Positions 1 to 7,994 of a stretch of 44,474 nt of DNA are shown here, one piece after another. Position 1 is the stretch's first letter; each line of letters begins with the position of its first letter. The DNA comes from Brevibacillus borstelensis. Lineage in GTDB: Bacteria; Bacillota; Bacilli; Brevibacillales; Brevibacillaceae. The notes beneath the pieces are model-generated. The model did not search any database. It had not been told where the DNA came from and was given only the letters and a program-made list of their open reading frames with translations. The DNA lies in the NCBI RefSeq assembly GCF_003710865.1, contig NZ_RHHO01000064.1, positions 1-44,474 of the forward strand, given 5' to 3'. The position numbers and the translations under genes are program-made.

Positions 1-300
1 CCCTTGATGGTTCGTTCCTGGCGGAATAACTGGGACGAGATCGCCACTTTCTTTAAATATCCTCCCGAGATTCGAAAGCTGATCTATACAACTAACGTCA
101 TCGAGAGTTATCATCGACAGCTTCGAAAGGTGACAAAGGGAAAAGCCATGTTTCCCACAGACGATGCCCTTTTGAAGATGTTATATCTCGTAACCATGGA
201 TGTTCTGCGAAAATGGACGGGACGAGTCCAGAACTGGGGCCAGATTCTCTTACAGCTATCCGTTTTCTTTGAAGATCGGGTACAGCCGTACATCCGTTAG
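1..300 (+). mobile_element. IS256-family (mutator-type) transposase, C-terminal fragment
   Basis: This is the last ~98 residues of a DDE transposase; the reading frame is open to the window edge, so the 5' part lies outside. The segment TTNVIESYHRQLRKVTKGK matches the conserved block of the IS256/mutator family that carries the third catalytic acidic residue (the E of VIES). The C-terminal tail around WGQILLQL and FEDRVQPY is also typical. The copy may be intact, because this end is not disrupted and runs to a normal TAG stop. It sits directly upstream of the phage-tail block and may mark an insertion or deletion that removed upstream genes. Family assignment is confident; whether the full element is active cannot be judged. 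Confidence 0.88.
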
Positions 301-444
301 CAAATGAAAGGCTTCATCCCCGAAGGGATTATCTTTCTCTCCACCAACGCGTCAAGGGTTCGCTTCGCCTCACGCCCTTGACTCTATTGGCTCCGAAAAA
401 GATGTCCCAATTAGGGGGATGAAACCTGTTCATATATCGGTTGA

Positions 445-474
445 TTGAGTTTACACAAAAATCTTGACAGACCC
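445..474 (+). repeat. Probable right-end terminal repeat of the IS256-type element
   Basis: The stretch containing GTTTACACAAAAATCTTGAC lies about 150 bases after the transposase stop. It resembles the outer ends of IS256-family elements, in which TTTACACAAAA followed by a TTGAC run is common. The left end is outside the window, so the inverted repeat cannot be confirmed. The exact boundary, and any 8-9 bp target duplication, are undetermined. Confidence 0.45.
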
Positions 475-663
475 GCTGTTTACAGTAATTTTTACTGCCC
501 CACCTGTCGGATATTCGGCGAAACATCTGCTCCTCCTTGATAAAAAGCAGCTTCCCTACGGTTTTAGCCGACCCACCGACGATATAATCTTGATCTACTT
601 TTGAAACAGAACTGAGAAACCTTTTTCCCAAACCCATGATAATCTTGTACTGTAAGCAAATAT

Positions 664-699
664 GGAAAGCCACCCGGAATCAATCCGAGTGGCTTTTCT
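664..699 (+). terminator. Intrinsic terminator-like hairpin
   Basis: AAAGCCACCCGGA pairs with TCCGAGTGGCTTT (one wobble), followed by TTCTGTTTTCT. It would stop transcription arriving from the IS element before the tail genes. Confidence 0.65.
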
Positions 700-737
700 G
701 TTTTCTTACCATGGATGTCCGGCTTTCTGGCTTATAA

Positions 738-878
738 CGATTCAATGGGGTGGTGGTGCTTTCAAAGGTGGTTAATACGGGAAGCAACGTAGAGCAGTCA
801 ACCATGGATGAGTTGGTAACAGTGAAGTTCAACCAATTAGCAAGGAGGTTTGTTCCGAGTGGGAAACATGGGCGATGA
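738..878 (+). pseudogene. Possible 3' remnant of an upstream tail gene
   Basis: This is an open stretch of 46 codons with protein-like composition (it includes STMDELVTVKFNQLARRF), ending in TGA and overlapping the next gene's start by about 20 bases. Overlapping stops and starts are usual in this block, and a PBSX-type neck gene would be expected at this position. No ribosome site precedes its internal ATG (804). It may be the tail end of a gene whose 5' part was lost at the IS256 junction, or chance coding; evidence is weak. Confidence 0.28.
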
Positions 879-1353
879 TGTATTCTCGGTATGCAGCTGG
901 CTGAATCTCGCAACGGGCATTCCAACCGAAACATTCAGGGCTCCAGATGAGTTTCAACGCCCATTGTGGATCGTCGAGGAGCCCTCGCGCACCGCGGAAC
1001 CACGTAGGGCAGATGTCTATCGGGAAAAGGCGACAATGAATGTTGTCCTGATGGCAATGGATGATAAACAGCTTACGGATGTGTCTCTGCTGATTAGACA
1101 GAGTCTTGCAGACCGGGGCTGGATCCTCCCGCTCTACAGTGCAGACAAGCAGCAGGTAGGGTTTCTGCGGGAATGTCGATTGACGATGTACAAACCAAAT
1201 GGCTTTGACCGATCAATCGAGCTTGTGTATACGGCATATATCCCGTATACCCCGATGGAATACGATCCATTGGAAGTGATTCATCGACGGTACGATGAGA
1301 CATTAAGAAAAGGAGACAAGATGTATGGCTCGCGCAAAATCAAAGGAAATTGA
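859..1353 (+). CDS. Tail terminator/neck-like protein
   Basis: A ~164-residue protein in the position of the tail-completion gene, just before the sheath. I chose GTG 859 because AAGGAGG (842-848) lies ten bases upstream; the longer TTG at 850 is too close to that site, and ATG 868 is the alternative. Its middle (LLIRQSLADRGWILPLYSAD) and the following beta-rich part, with YTAYIPYTP near the end, fit a small alpha/beta neck or tail-terminator fold. I do not recognise a named family. Such proteins cap the assembled tube and sheath. It ends a few bases into the next gene. The role is inferred from gene order. Confidence 0.5.
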   Translation: MGNMGDDVFSVCSWLNLATGIPTETFRAPDEFQRPLWIVEEPSRTAEPRRADVYREKATMNVVLMAMDDKQLTDVSLLIRQSLADRGWILPLYSADKQQVGFLRECRLTMYKPNGFDRSIELVYTAYIPYTPMEYDPLEVIHRRYDETLRKGDKMYGSRKIKGN

Positions 1354-1528
1354 CATGGACCAAGCATCGGTAACGTATGCGAAAGACCAAATCATGAAGG
1401 TGGCTGAGCAAAAGTTTGGGGTAAACCGAACCGAAGCAATTGCCGCCTTTTTTGATGCACCGGCGGAGATGACGGTCGCCGAGGCAGAGCAATGGATTCA
1501 GAAGTTTAAGGAAAGGAAGGCGGTTTAA
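1325..1528 (+). CDS. Small tail-region protein of unknown function
   Basis: A 67-residue, charged, helical protein overlapping the preceding gene by 29 bases and touching the sheath gene directly (TAA then ATG). A ribosome site (AAGGAG near 1310) precedes ATG 1325. Contents such as VTVAEAEQWIQKFKERKAV suggest a small helical domain. PBSX-like clusters often carry a short gene immediately before the sheath, and this is its positional equivalent. No motif assigns a function. It is probably cotranslated with its neighbours. Confidence 0.6.
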   Translation: MARAKSKEIDMDQASVTYAKDQIMKVAEQKFGVNRTEAIAAFFDAPAEMTVAEAEQWIQKFKERKAV

Positions 1529-2944
1529 ATGGCGGGACTATATCAACCGGGAGAAGAAAAAGCGCTGTCCGGCGTGTACTCTTTTTTAAAGTCGTTTATC
1601 AAAGAGCAGACAACAATGGGGATTCGCGGGAAGCTGGCTCTTCCTATCGTGGCTCATTGGGGGCCGATCGGGGAGTTTGTAACCGTCCGTACAAAAGCCT
1701 CTGCTCAGAAAATTTTTGGTGCGACGGAAGAATTTGAGTTGATTTGGGCGTCCGATCCGCATCCGACAGAAGTTTTGCTCTATCGGGTGGCTGGTGAGAG
1801 CGCTGCTGCCGCAAGCGCAACATTGAAGGGCGCTGCCACCGAAGTTTTGAAGGTGGAAGCAAAGCACAAAGGCGAGTTGGGCAACAGCCTGAAAGTTGTC
1901 GTACAGCCTAATCTCATCGACCATACGAAAATCGATGTACTCGTTTATCGAGGTGCGGAGTTGGTAGACAATCAGACAGGCGGGACCGTCGACGAGCTGG
2001 TCGAAGCTTTCCAAGGCAGTGAATTTGTTGTACTCAAAAAGCTGGCCGATGGGCTGCCTGATCCAACGGCGGGGGTCATCCTGTCTGGCGGAAACAGCGG
2101 AACAAGCGTGGAGGCCACAAAGTATACCGCCTATCAAAACGCTTTGGCTACACAGAAAGGCAAATTCGGTGTGTTTACATTGGGAATCGCCGACCCGGCT
2201 TTGAACGCTGCTGCAGAGGACTGGACGAAGCAGCAATGTGAGATCGGAAACTACGTCAAGTTTGTTTTTGGCGGCGACAGCAACAGGGATAAAGACAAGA
2301 AGGCGACCATGAAAGCATCTACGGATGCCAACCATATGGCCGTTGTCAATGTGGGGAGCGGGGTTCACTGGAGAGGAAAAACCTATCACAGTGCCAAGCT
2401 TGCTATCTATATTGCCTCACTCATGGCATCCATGCCGCTCAATTATACGATGGCTCTGTACATCACACCATTTGAGTCTCTGACTGTGGAGTGGGATGAA
2501 GCTACAGACTTGATTGAAATGGTACAAGCTGGCGCTCTCATGCTGAACACGGACAACAACCGGGTGATCATTCAGGAGCCTGTAAACACGCTGACGATTC
2601 CGGGGCCCAACCAGTCAAAAGACTACGGAAAAATCCGAGTAGCTGATACATTCCATACCATTTTGCACGCGGAAGAGAAGGCAGGAAAGGAATGGATTCG
2701 TCAGCAGCCCAATAGCAACAGTCCTGCACGGCGTGCGGCTTTTTGTCAGATGATGAAACGGGAAGTGTTCAAGCCTCTGGCAATGCTTGAGGTAATCGCT
2801 GATGACTACGAGTACATCGAGGACCCGGATTACCACGGGGATAACGCCATTTATACGCCGGCTCGCAACGCTGGACATTTTATCGCCGGCTTCCGCCACC
2901 AAGATGCGCTCGAAAAAATCTATATTTACAACAAATCGAATTGA
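1529..2944 (+). CDS. Contractile tail sheath protein (XkdK-like)
   Basis: 471 residues, very close to the usual PBSX XkdK/phage sheath length (about 466). The N-terminal AGLYQPGEEKALSGVYSFLK and GIRGKLALPIVAHWGP are characteristic of this Firmicute sheath family. The central beta-rich domain (residues ~100-270) is the variable surface domain. The C-terminal part with FRHQDALEKIYIYNKSN forms the conserved sheath fold. It polymerises around the tube and contracts on target contact. The gene lies right after the small gene and eleven bases before the tube gene, the standard order. High confidence. Confidence 0.93.
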   Translation: MAGLYQPGEEKALSGVYSFLKSFIKEQTTMGIRGKLALPIVAHWGPIGEFVTVRTKASAQKIFGATEEFELIWASDPHPTEVLLYRVAGESAAAASATLKGAATEVLKVEAKHKGELGNSLKVVVQPNLIDHTKIDVLVYRGAELVDNQTGGTVDELVEAFQGSEFVVLKKLADGLPDPTAGVILSGGNSGTSVEATKYTAYQNALATQKGKFGVFTLGIADPALNAAAEDWTKQQCEIGNYVKFVFGGDSNRDKDKKATMKASTDANHMAVVNVGSGVHWRGKTYHSAKLAIYIASLMASMPLNYTMALYITPFESLTVEWDEATDLIEMVQAGALMLNTDNNRVIIQEPVNTLTIPGPNQSKDYGKIRVADTFHTILHAEEKAGKEWIRQQPNSNSPARRAAFCQMMKREVFKPLAMLEVIADDYEYIEDPDYHGDNAIYTPARNAGHFIAGFRHQDALEKIYIYNKSN

Positions 2945-2955
2945 GGTGAAGTGGC

Positions 2956-3357
2956 ATGGCAGCAACTTTTTCGGGTACCCATGGGCATTTTTACAACCAA
3001 AACGGCAAAGAGCTTCCGGAATGCATCGGATTTGAGCTTACCGAGGAATTTGAAAAAGGAGAAAGCAAGCGTGCGGGTCGACTCCGCAAAAGTCACCGCG
3101 TATTGTCTTCTTCGGTCAGCATGACTGCTACTTTTGAACGGACGGCAGACGTCCAGGAAATTATTAAGGAAATCGCCGCTAATCCGGAAAAGAAGGTCAA
3201 TTTTATCGGCGAACTAAATGATCCGGTCGCTGGGAAGTATCGTGTCGCTGTTACTGGCTTTTCTCCCGACTCCCTCGTTTTGGCAAAATGGGGGCATGGC
3301 GAGCTGGATGAAGACACGACTCTGGAAGGCACAGTCGACGACTACGAGTTTATTTAA
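2956..3357 (+). CDS. Tail tube protein (XkdM-like)
   Basis: 133 residues, the standard size for the DUF2001/XkdM tube protein of PBSX-type tails. Visible family features are AATFSGTHGHFYNQNGKEL at the N terminus, the GRLRKSHRVLSSSVSMT strand region, and the C-terminal GELDEDTTLEGTVDDYEF. Hexameric rings of this protein stack into the inner tube inside the sheath. A ribosome site (GAGGTGA) precedes ATG 2956. It is flanked by sheath and chaperone genes in the canonical order. Confidence 0.92.
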   Translation: MAATFSGTHGHFYNQNGKELPECIGFELTEEFEKGESKRAGRLRKSHRVLSSSVSMTATFERTADVQEIIKEIAANPEKKVNFIGELNDPVAGKYRVAVTGFSPDSLVLAKWGHGELDEDTTLEGTVDDYEFI

Positions 3358-3383
3358 AAATAGGGGAAGAGGAGGAAACAACC

Positions 3384-4012
3384 GTGAGTGAATTTTTGAC
3401 GATGGAAGAATTTTTGAGTATGGACACCCAGGAGCACGTAAAGGATGTATGGTTGTGGAAGCGCAGAGAGGTTGCGCTTCCCATCCGCTCCGTATCTGGC
3501 GAGGTATATTTCAAGGCAAGAAAGGCGGCACTGAAGGTATCCGTGTTGGGCAAAAAGGGCAAAGCGGAGCGCAAAGTCGAGTTTGACGACCTGCGTCAGA
3601 AGGCGGAGATTATTATTGCCGGCATCGATACAGAGCGTACCGACTTCCGCATTGACTCTCCGCAGGTACTCGCCAAATTCGGCAAAATTGCAGCTGTTGA
3701 CGTCATTCCTTGCATCTTCCGACCAAGTGAGATTGATTCGCTGTACGAGGCCATTGCCCGAATCAGCGATTTTGCCGACGACGAGGAGGCAGAGGAAGAG
3801 GTAAAAAACTCATAAAAGAGAGCCCTGAGCTGGCTCTCTATTCGTATATTTGGCAAGAAAAAAATATTTTCCCGCACGAGATTATGCAGCTCACAGAGCG
3901 GGAGAGACAGTTCATCTTAGTTTCGACGGCGATGGAGATTGAGAGGAAAGCGGAGCAAGCCGAGAAAATGGAGCGAACGAAAGGACGACGTATGAAAGGG
4001 AGGAGGAGGTAG
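3384..4012 (+). CDS. Tail assembly chaperone (XkdN-like), short form plus -1 frameshift product
   Basis: The zero-frame product runs 3384-3815 (143 residues, GTG start after GGAAGAGGAGG) and matches the XkdN tail assembly chaperone family (MSEFLTMEEFLSMD, then the RREVALPIRSVSGEV region). Just before its stop is the heptamer A-AAA-AAC (3803-3809). A -1 slip there opens a second frame through TAG at 4012, adding 67 residues that begin LIKESPELALYSYIWQEKN and end in a very basic tail. This gives a ~209-residue fusion, the classic G/G-T arrangement in which both forms chaperone the tape measure. Frameshifting is inferred, but the slippery site, the open -1 frame and the position all agree. Confidence 0.85.
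3803..3809 (+). promoter_or_regulatory. Programmed -1 ribosomal frameshift slippery site
   Basis: AAAAAAC read as A AAA AAC in the chaperone frame, two codons before its stop. Re-pairing to the -1 frame keeps AAA-AAA. A short hairpin (GAGAGCC...GGCTCTC, about 3817-3838) starts about 7-8 bases downstream, a suitable distance for a stimulatory structure. Confidence 0.82.
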
Positions 4013-4015
4013 CCG

Positions 4016-6358
4016 GTGGGAAACAGTACAAGTCTCGAAATACAGGCAAATACGCCTAAGCAGCTCTCCTCTTTCATGAAGAGCTTGAACAGCATCCTTG
4101 ATTTATTGGAAATAGTGGATGATGCAGCTTCTGGTTTCGGGAGGACCATCAGTCGTTTTACCCACATTTCCATTGTGAATGTGTCCGTTGCCTTTACCCA
4201 GGTTCATCTTGAGGCGGCAAAAGCAGCCAATAAAATAATCCAGTTCGAACAAGCAGTTGATTCTGTTGACAGCAAGAAGATCGACCATTTGGATCGGGCT
4301 TTGCAAAACTCGGGGAAGGCTGGAGCAAACGCAGCGAAATCCCTAGAGTCCATGGAGAAAGCTGTCACTAAAATGAAAGAATTAGGAGGTATTCTCTCAA
4401 CTGCTGGGCAGATAATAACTGCTGGTTTATCTGCTGCTGCAACATCAGCCTATGACATGGAGCAAGCCGTAGACATTCTACAGGCCAAAGTAAGCGCAAC
4501 AGATGCGGAAATGAAAGCTATGTCCAAGTCTGTTTACGGGTTGTATACCTCCGGGCTGGTTGAATTTCCGCGAGAGGCAACCGAGTCTTTTGGGCGATTC
4601 CGGCAGCTGTTGGAAGGGACCGATCAGGAAATCGAAAAGGTAGCCGGGGGAGCGCTGGCTTTGGAGAAGATCTCCTACGGCAAGCTTGATCAGGACAATG
4701 TTACAAAAGCATTGGAAATGATGCAAGAGCAGTGGGGCACAGACCCGGTCAAAGGCCTTGATTTGATCACTGCGGCCTACAACAGAGTCGGGGATAAAGC
4801 TGGCGATATGCTGGATACCATTGCGAAGTATTCCCCGTTTTTCAAAGAGGCGGGGATGAGCGCGGAAAAAATGATGGGCATGTTTGTAGCGGGTACAGAA
4901 GCAGGGGCATCTAACTTCAGTAGTCTGGGCGAAGAGTTTAAACAAGGGTTTGGGAAAAATTTGAACAAGGCACTGGACGAAGGCGCTTTGAAGGCTCTTA
5001 AACCAATATTTGGAGAAGAGAAGCTGTTTTCTATGCTGGATCAAATCAAATCCGGAGGGAAAGAAGCTGAATCAGCCATCGCGGCTATTACAAAAGGGAT
5101 TATGTCGCTGGAGGATCAAGCTGCACAAGACAACGTCATGTCAGCCATTTTTAAAGGATCGTATGCGGATCTGGGACGCGATGCTACTCTTGCAATGCTG
5201 AATGCAGGTCCACTGGAGGATTTTGCGGGCAAAACGGCAGAAATCACAGACAAGGTAAAGGACGAATGGCGAGCCATGGCAAATGAGATGAAGCTTGCTT
5301 TCCAACCAATCGGTGCTACCGTGCTGGATATTGTAAAGCCCATTGTTGGAGTAATAACAGAGCTGGCCAATGGTATCGGGGCTTTTACAAAAGAGCACCC
5401 GTTCATTACAAAAGTGGCGGTGTCTTTTCTGATGCTTGTTGCTGCCTTGGCATTGCTTGCTGGTCCGTTGATGTTCTTGGCGACGATTTGGATACCACTG
5501 ACACAGGGTTTTACAGCAATGACAGGGGTTATGAGCGGCTTTGGGTTAGCTTCGTTGACTGCATTGTGGCCTATTCTCTTGGTTATCGCGGCTGTTATCG
5601 CGCTGATAGCGGCAGGATGGTGGTTATACGATAACTGGGAAATGGTTAGCACTTATCTAGTAGCAGCATGGGAATTGATCAAAAGCGTAGGTTTAGCCAT
5701 TTGGGAAGGCTTATCTGCATACTTCACCATGTTAATTGAATTTTGGAAGGGAATTTTCACAGGGTTTATACAGTTCTTGACAGGGGATTGGTCCGGTGCC
5801 TGGGAAACGATTAAGACCACCTTCTTCAATGCTTTCACGACGATAGACGGGTGGTTTGGCGGATGGATCAGCGGTTTGTTTGAGAGCGGGCAAAAAATAA
5901 TTACCACGATCGTAAGCGGAATTTTGTCGGTCAAAAACAAGATTGCAGAGGCTCTCCAAAGTGCATTTCAATGGGCAGATCAATTTCTCCCTCACTCAGA
6001 TGCAGAACTGGGGCCGTTCTCGCGTTTGACTGAAAGCGGTATGGCGATTCCCGAGACGATGGCGATAGGAATACATGCAGCAGATGATTCTTTGGTAAAT
6101 GCGATGGAAAGCAGCTTTAGTCAAGTGCCCAGCTACACACCTTCTTTGGCTAACAGCGAAATTTCGCAAGGCAAAGGGAGTCAATCTGGCCCAAGTCCAA
6201 CGTATGTTGATTTCCGACCAACCATTCAAGTGTCGTTGCAGGCCAAAAACATGAACGATAAAGAGGATCTGTATCAGTTGGCTGAACAAATGGCCGAAAC
6301 CATAGCTGAGAGATTACATCATGTTTTATCAGGAACCGGCACCGTTGCTCTTGAGTAA
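4016..6358 (+). CDS. Tail tape measure protein
   Basis: 780 residues: long helical/coiled N-terminal and central parts, two strong hydrophobic segments (about residues 463-490 and 516-540), then a Trp-rich amphipathic region (EFWKGIFTGFIQFLTGDWSGAW) and a C-terminal tail. This is the usual tape measure layout and gene position. GTG 4016 follows GGAGGAGG by a few bases, right after the frameshift product's stop. It is far shorter than PBSX XkdO (about 1,330 residues). By the rule of ~0.15 nm per residue it would set a tail near 115-120 nm, an estimate only. No peptidase or lysozyme domain is evident. The N terminus (GNSTSLEIQANTPKQLSS) is typical of contractile-tail versions. Confidence 0.87.
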   Translation: MGNSTSLEIQANTPKQLSSFMKSLNSILDLLEIVDDAASGFGRTISRFTHISIVNVSVAFTQVHLEAAKAANKIIQFEQAVDSVDSKKIDHLDRALQNSGKAGANAAKSLESMEKAVTKMKELGGILSTAGQIITAGLSAAATSAYDMEQAVDILQAKVSATDAEMKAMSKSVYGLYTSGLVEFPREATESFGRFRQLLEGTDQEIEKVAGGALALEKISYGKLDQDNVTKALEMMQEQWGTDPVKGLDLITAAYNRVGDKAGDMLDTIAKYSPFFKEAGMSAEKMMGMFVAGTEAGASNFSSLGEEFKQGFGKNLNKALDEGALKALKPIFGEEKLFSMLDQIKSGGKEAESAIAAITKGIMSLEDQAAQDNVMSAIFKGSYADLGRDATLAMLNAGPLEDFAGKTAEITDKVKDEWRAMANEMKLAFQPIGATVLDIVKPIVGVITELANGIGAFTKEHPFITKVAVSFLMLVAALALLAGPLMFLATIWIPLTQGFTAMTGVMSGFGLASLTALWPILLVIAAVIALIAAGWWLYDNWEMVSTYLVAAWELIKSVGLAIWEGLSAYFTMLIEFWKGIFTGFIQFLTGDWSGAWETIKTTFFNAFTTIDGWFGGWISGLFESGQKIITTIVSGILSVKNKIAEALQSAFQWADQFLPHSDAELGPFSRLTESGMAIPETMAIGIHAADDSLVNAMESSFSQVPSYTPSLANSEISQGKGSQSGPSPTYVDFRPTIQVSLQAKNMNDKEDLYQLAEQMAETIAERLHHVLSGTGTVALE

Positions 6359-6373
6359 ATAGACCTCCTTCAG

Positions 6374-6407
6374 AAAAATGGTTATTATAACGAATATAAC
6401 CATTTTT
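6374..6407 (+). terminator. AT-rich inverted repeat after the tape measure gene
   Basis: AAAAATGGTTAT and ATAACCATTTTT form a perfect 12-bp stem with a ten-base loop, 16 bases after the tape measure stop. It could be a weak bidirectional terminator or an operator for the following inserted gene. The stem is AT-rich, so either role is possible. Confidence 0.5.
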
Positions 6408-6428
6408 AAAACTAAGGGGGCCTCTTCT

Positions 6429-6920
6429 ATGTGGAAGGCGCTGGCGATTTTTTGTATTTTGGCTTTTCTTGTTTTGATAACTATGGCGGTCATAAACATG
6501 GTGAGAAAAACGGGGAGTGCCAAGCGGATGTTGATGTACGCAGTGGTTTCATTGGTTTTGGCAATCGTAGGGGCGAACATAGATGTAAACAGTAAAGAGA
6601 CGGTAAAGCCTCAAGCCTATGAAGTGGAGGACGTCCCTCCATATTCGATCGCAGACGAACAAAGCGATAAATCGCAGAGGCACTTGCGTATAACAACGAG
6701 TGCGTCGGAAGAATCAGATCTAAGAAAGATTGTTCTGGACATCCGGAATAAATATCAAACGGACGAAGCAGTTTGGCTGTTTATTCACGAGCCGGATAAG
6801 AACCCGAATGGGAAAGGATTCGGTACCCTAATTGCTACGGCGAGGTTTGGAAATACCGAACTTGGGACTGCAGCGGCTGGGACTAAAAGTATTGAAGATT
6901 ACTTTTTTGAGAAAAAGTAA
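6429..6920 (+). CDS. Inserted membrane protein of unknown function (moron-like)
   Basis: 163 residues from ATG 6429, which has AAGGGGG ten bases upstream; a longer frame upstream would cover the inverted repeat and is unlikely. Residues ~3-23 and ~33-49 are transmembrane segments (WKALAIFCILAFLVLITMAV; MLMYAVVSLVLAIVGANI). The remaining ~110 residues form a soluble domain ending GTKSIEDYFFEKK. It is not part of the normal PBSX tail order: tape measure and XkdP are usually adjacent. The local DNA is AT-richer than its neighbours. It is probably a host-benefit or immunity-type cargo gene; no family is recognised. Confidence 0.6.
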   Translation: MWKALAIFCILAFLVLITMAVINMVRKTGSAKRMLMYAVVSLVLAIVGANIDVNSKETVKPQAYEVEDVPPYSIADEQSDKSQRHLRITTSASEESDLRKIVLDIRNKYQTDEAVWLFIHEPDKNPNGKGFGTLIATARFGNTELGTAAAGTKSIEDYFFEKK

Positions 6921-7096
6921 TTGAGGGGCTTACCCATTAAATGGAAAAATAGCTGTTTGCCTCTCAATCCGTACTGAGGAAGTTACACGGTATGGAAATT
7001 AATCTCGGCTAGTGTTGAACGAAGAATGCTAGGAGAATGGATGGCAGGTAAAATTTTTCCTGTATAGAATATTTTCCACTAAGGAGGGTATTGTGT

Positions 7097-7357
7097 ATGG
7101 GTATATTTGGCGGAAAGAAAGAAACAAATAATGAGTCACGTATCTTAGTGATAACCTCTGATCGATTAAACAGGGACTATGAACCATTAGGGACCGTTAT
7201 GGTAACATCCCCCAAAGTTACGAATGACTTTAATTTTATCATTGATTTAGTCGGGGAAAAGGCTAAAGAGCAAGGCGCAGATGCTGTAATTTGTTTTAGG
7301 TACAGTCTCAGTGGGGCTTTGCACACTGGCTACGGCACCGCAGTAAAATACAAGTAA
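7097..7357 (+). CDS. Small YbjQ/UPF0145-like protein, inserted gene
   Basis: 86 residues starting at ATG 7097, with AAGGAGGG eight bases upstream. The arrangement RILVITSDRLNRDYEPLGTV then DLVGEKAKEQGADAVICFRYS resembles the YbjQ/heavy-metal-binding-like small domain (a beta-alpha-beta unit with the EKAKEQGADAVI helix). The match is by eye and moderate. The gene stands between the membrane-protein gene and a strong terminator, and with that gene forms a two-gene insert in the tail cassette. No metal ligands are obvious. Confidence 0.55.
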   Translation: MGIFGGKKETNNESRILVITSDRLNRDYEPLGTVMVTSPKVTNDFNFIIDLVGEKAKEQGADAVICFRYSLSGALHTGYGTAVKYK

Positions 7358-7362
7358 ATACC

Positions 7363-7395
7363 AAAAGACGCTCTTCATGCGAGGGGCGTCTTTTT
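7363..7395 (+). terminator. Intrinsic terminator after the inserted genes
   Basis: AAAAGACGC ... GCGTCTTTTT, a 9-bp stem with a T run. Its position inside the tail cassette suggests the inserted genes have their own transcript, or that tail transcription needs antitermination past this point. Confidence 0.75.
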
Positions 7396-7412
7396 CATTG
7401 GAGGTAGGTGAG

Positions 7413-7988
7413 ATGAAAACCAAGCATCTTGAGTTTTGGCTCGCTTGGAACAACAACACGGAAAAGCTTCGGCTGCCCGTCATTCCGGCGACTATATCGG
7501 TAAAGACCGGACACGGTTTTACAGATATCGACCTTGTAGCTATTGGAGAAGCCACGATCATTGGTGAGCCAAAATTGGAGGAGTATTCATTCTCGACAAT
7601 CTGGCCTGATCAATACGATCCGGGATTTTGTGACTACGACGGCTTCCCCTCGCCAGAAGAGTTCGTGTCGACCATCAAGCGCTGGAAGAACACCGGATAC
7701 CCGATTCGTTTTACGGTGACCGGGAGCGACATCAATGTCCCTGTCACCATCCGAGATTTCAGTTACGAGTGGAATGGCTTTGATATTGAATTCAGCTTAA
7801 CGCTGAAAGAGTATCGGTTCGTTACGCTGGAGAGCCGCTCCGTGAATATCCCTTTCCAAACGACAGGGAAAGGCAAACGCCCGGATACGAAAAAAGCCAA
7901 AGTTTCCTCTACAAAAAAAACGAGTGATGAGAAGCAAACTCTCGTTGAAAAATATCTCTCAAGATCGAAGTCAAAGGGAAAGGAGTAG
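7413..7988 (+). CDS. Baseplate hub/tube-tip protein, XkdP-like without LysM
   Basis: 191 residues from ATG 7413, preceded by GGAGGTAGGTGAG. LEFWLAWNNNTEKLRLPVIP and the later FTVTGSDINVPVTIRDFSYEW match the N-terminal domain of PBSX XkdP and relatives. Family members usually carry a C-terminal LysM. Here the C terminus is instead a short Lys/Ser-rich tail (KGKRPDTKKAKVSSTKKTSDEK) with no LysM visible. The protein connects tube and baseplate. Its place between the tape measure and XkdQ genes is canonical apart from the two inserted genes. Confidence 0.78.
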   Translation: MKTKHLEFWLAWNNNTEKLRLPVIPATISVKTGHGFTDIDLVAIGEATIIGEPKLEEYSFSTIWPDQYDPGFCDYDGFPSPEEFVSTIKRWKNTGYPIRFTVTGSDINVPVTIRDFSYEWNGFDIEFSLTLKEYRFVTLESRSVNIPFQTTGKGKRPDTKKAKVSSTKKTSDEKQTLVEKYLSRSKSKGKE

Positions 7989-7994
7989 ATCCGG

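Larger units (their letters stand above)
301..858. other. Spacer between IS256 transposase and tail genes
   Basis: It holds the IS terminal region (to about 474), a stretch of unassigned DNA (475-660), a hairpin terminator (664-699) and an open reading stretch (738-878) that ends inside the next gene. On the minus strand a reading frame starting near 637 could be a short truncated gene, but nothing in it is recognisable. No complete gene is supported here. Confidence 0.5.

Noticed and set aside
475..660. Minus-strand frame (start near 637) that might be a truncated gene beside the IS
   Set aside because: It has no recognisable domain and part of it runs into the IS end. A real fragment is possible but cannot be supported.
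1586..2389. 267-codon minus-strand frame within the sheath gene
   Set aside because: Cys/Leu-rich chance frame opposite a well-identified sheath protein.
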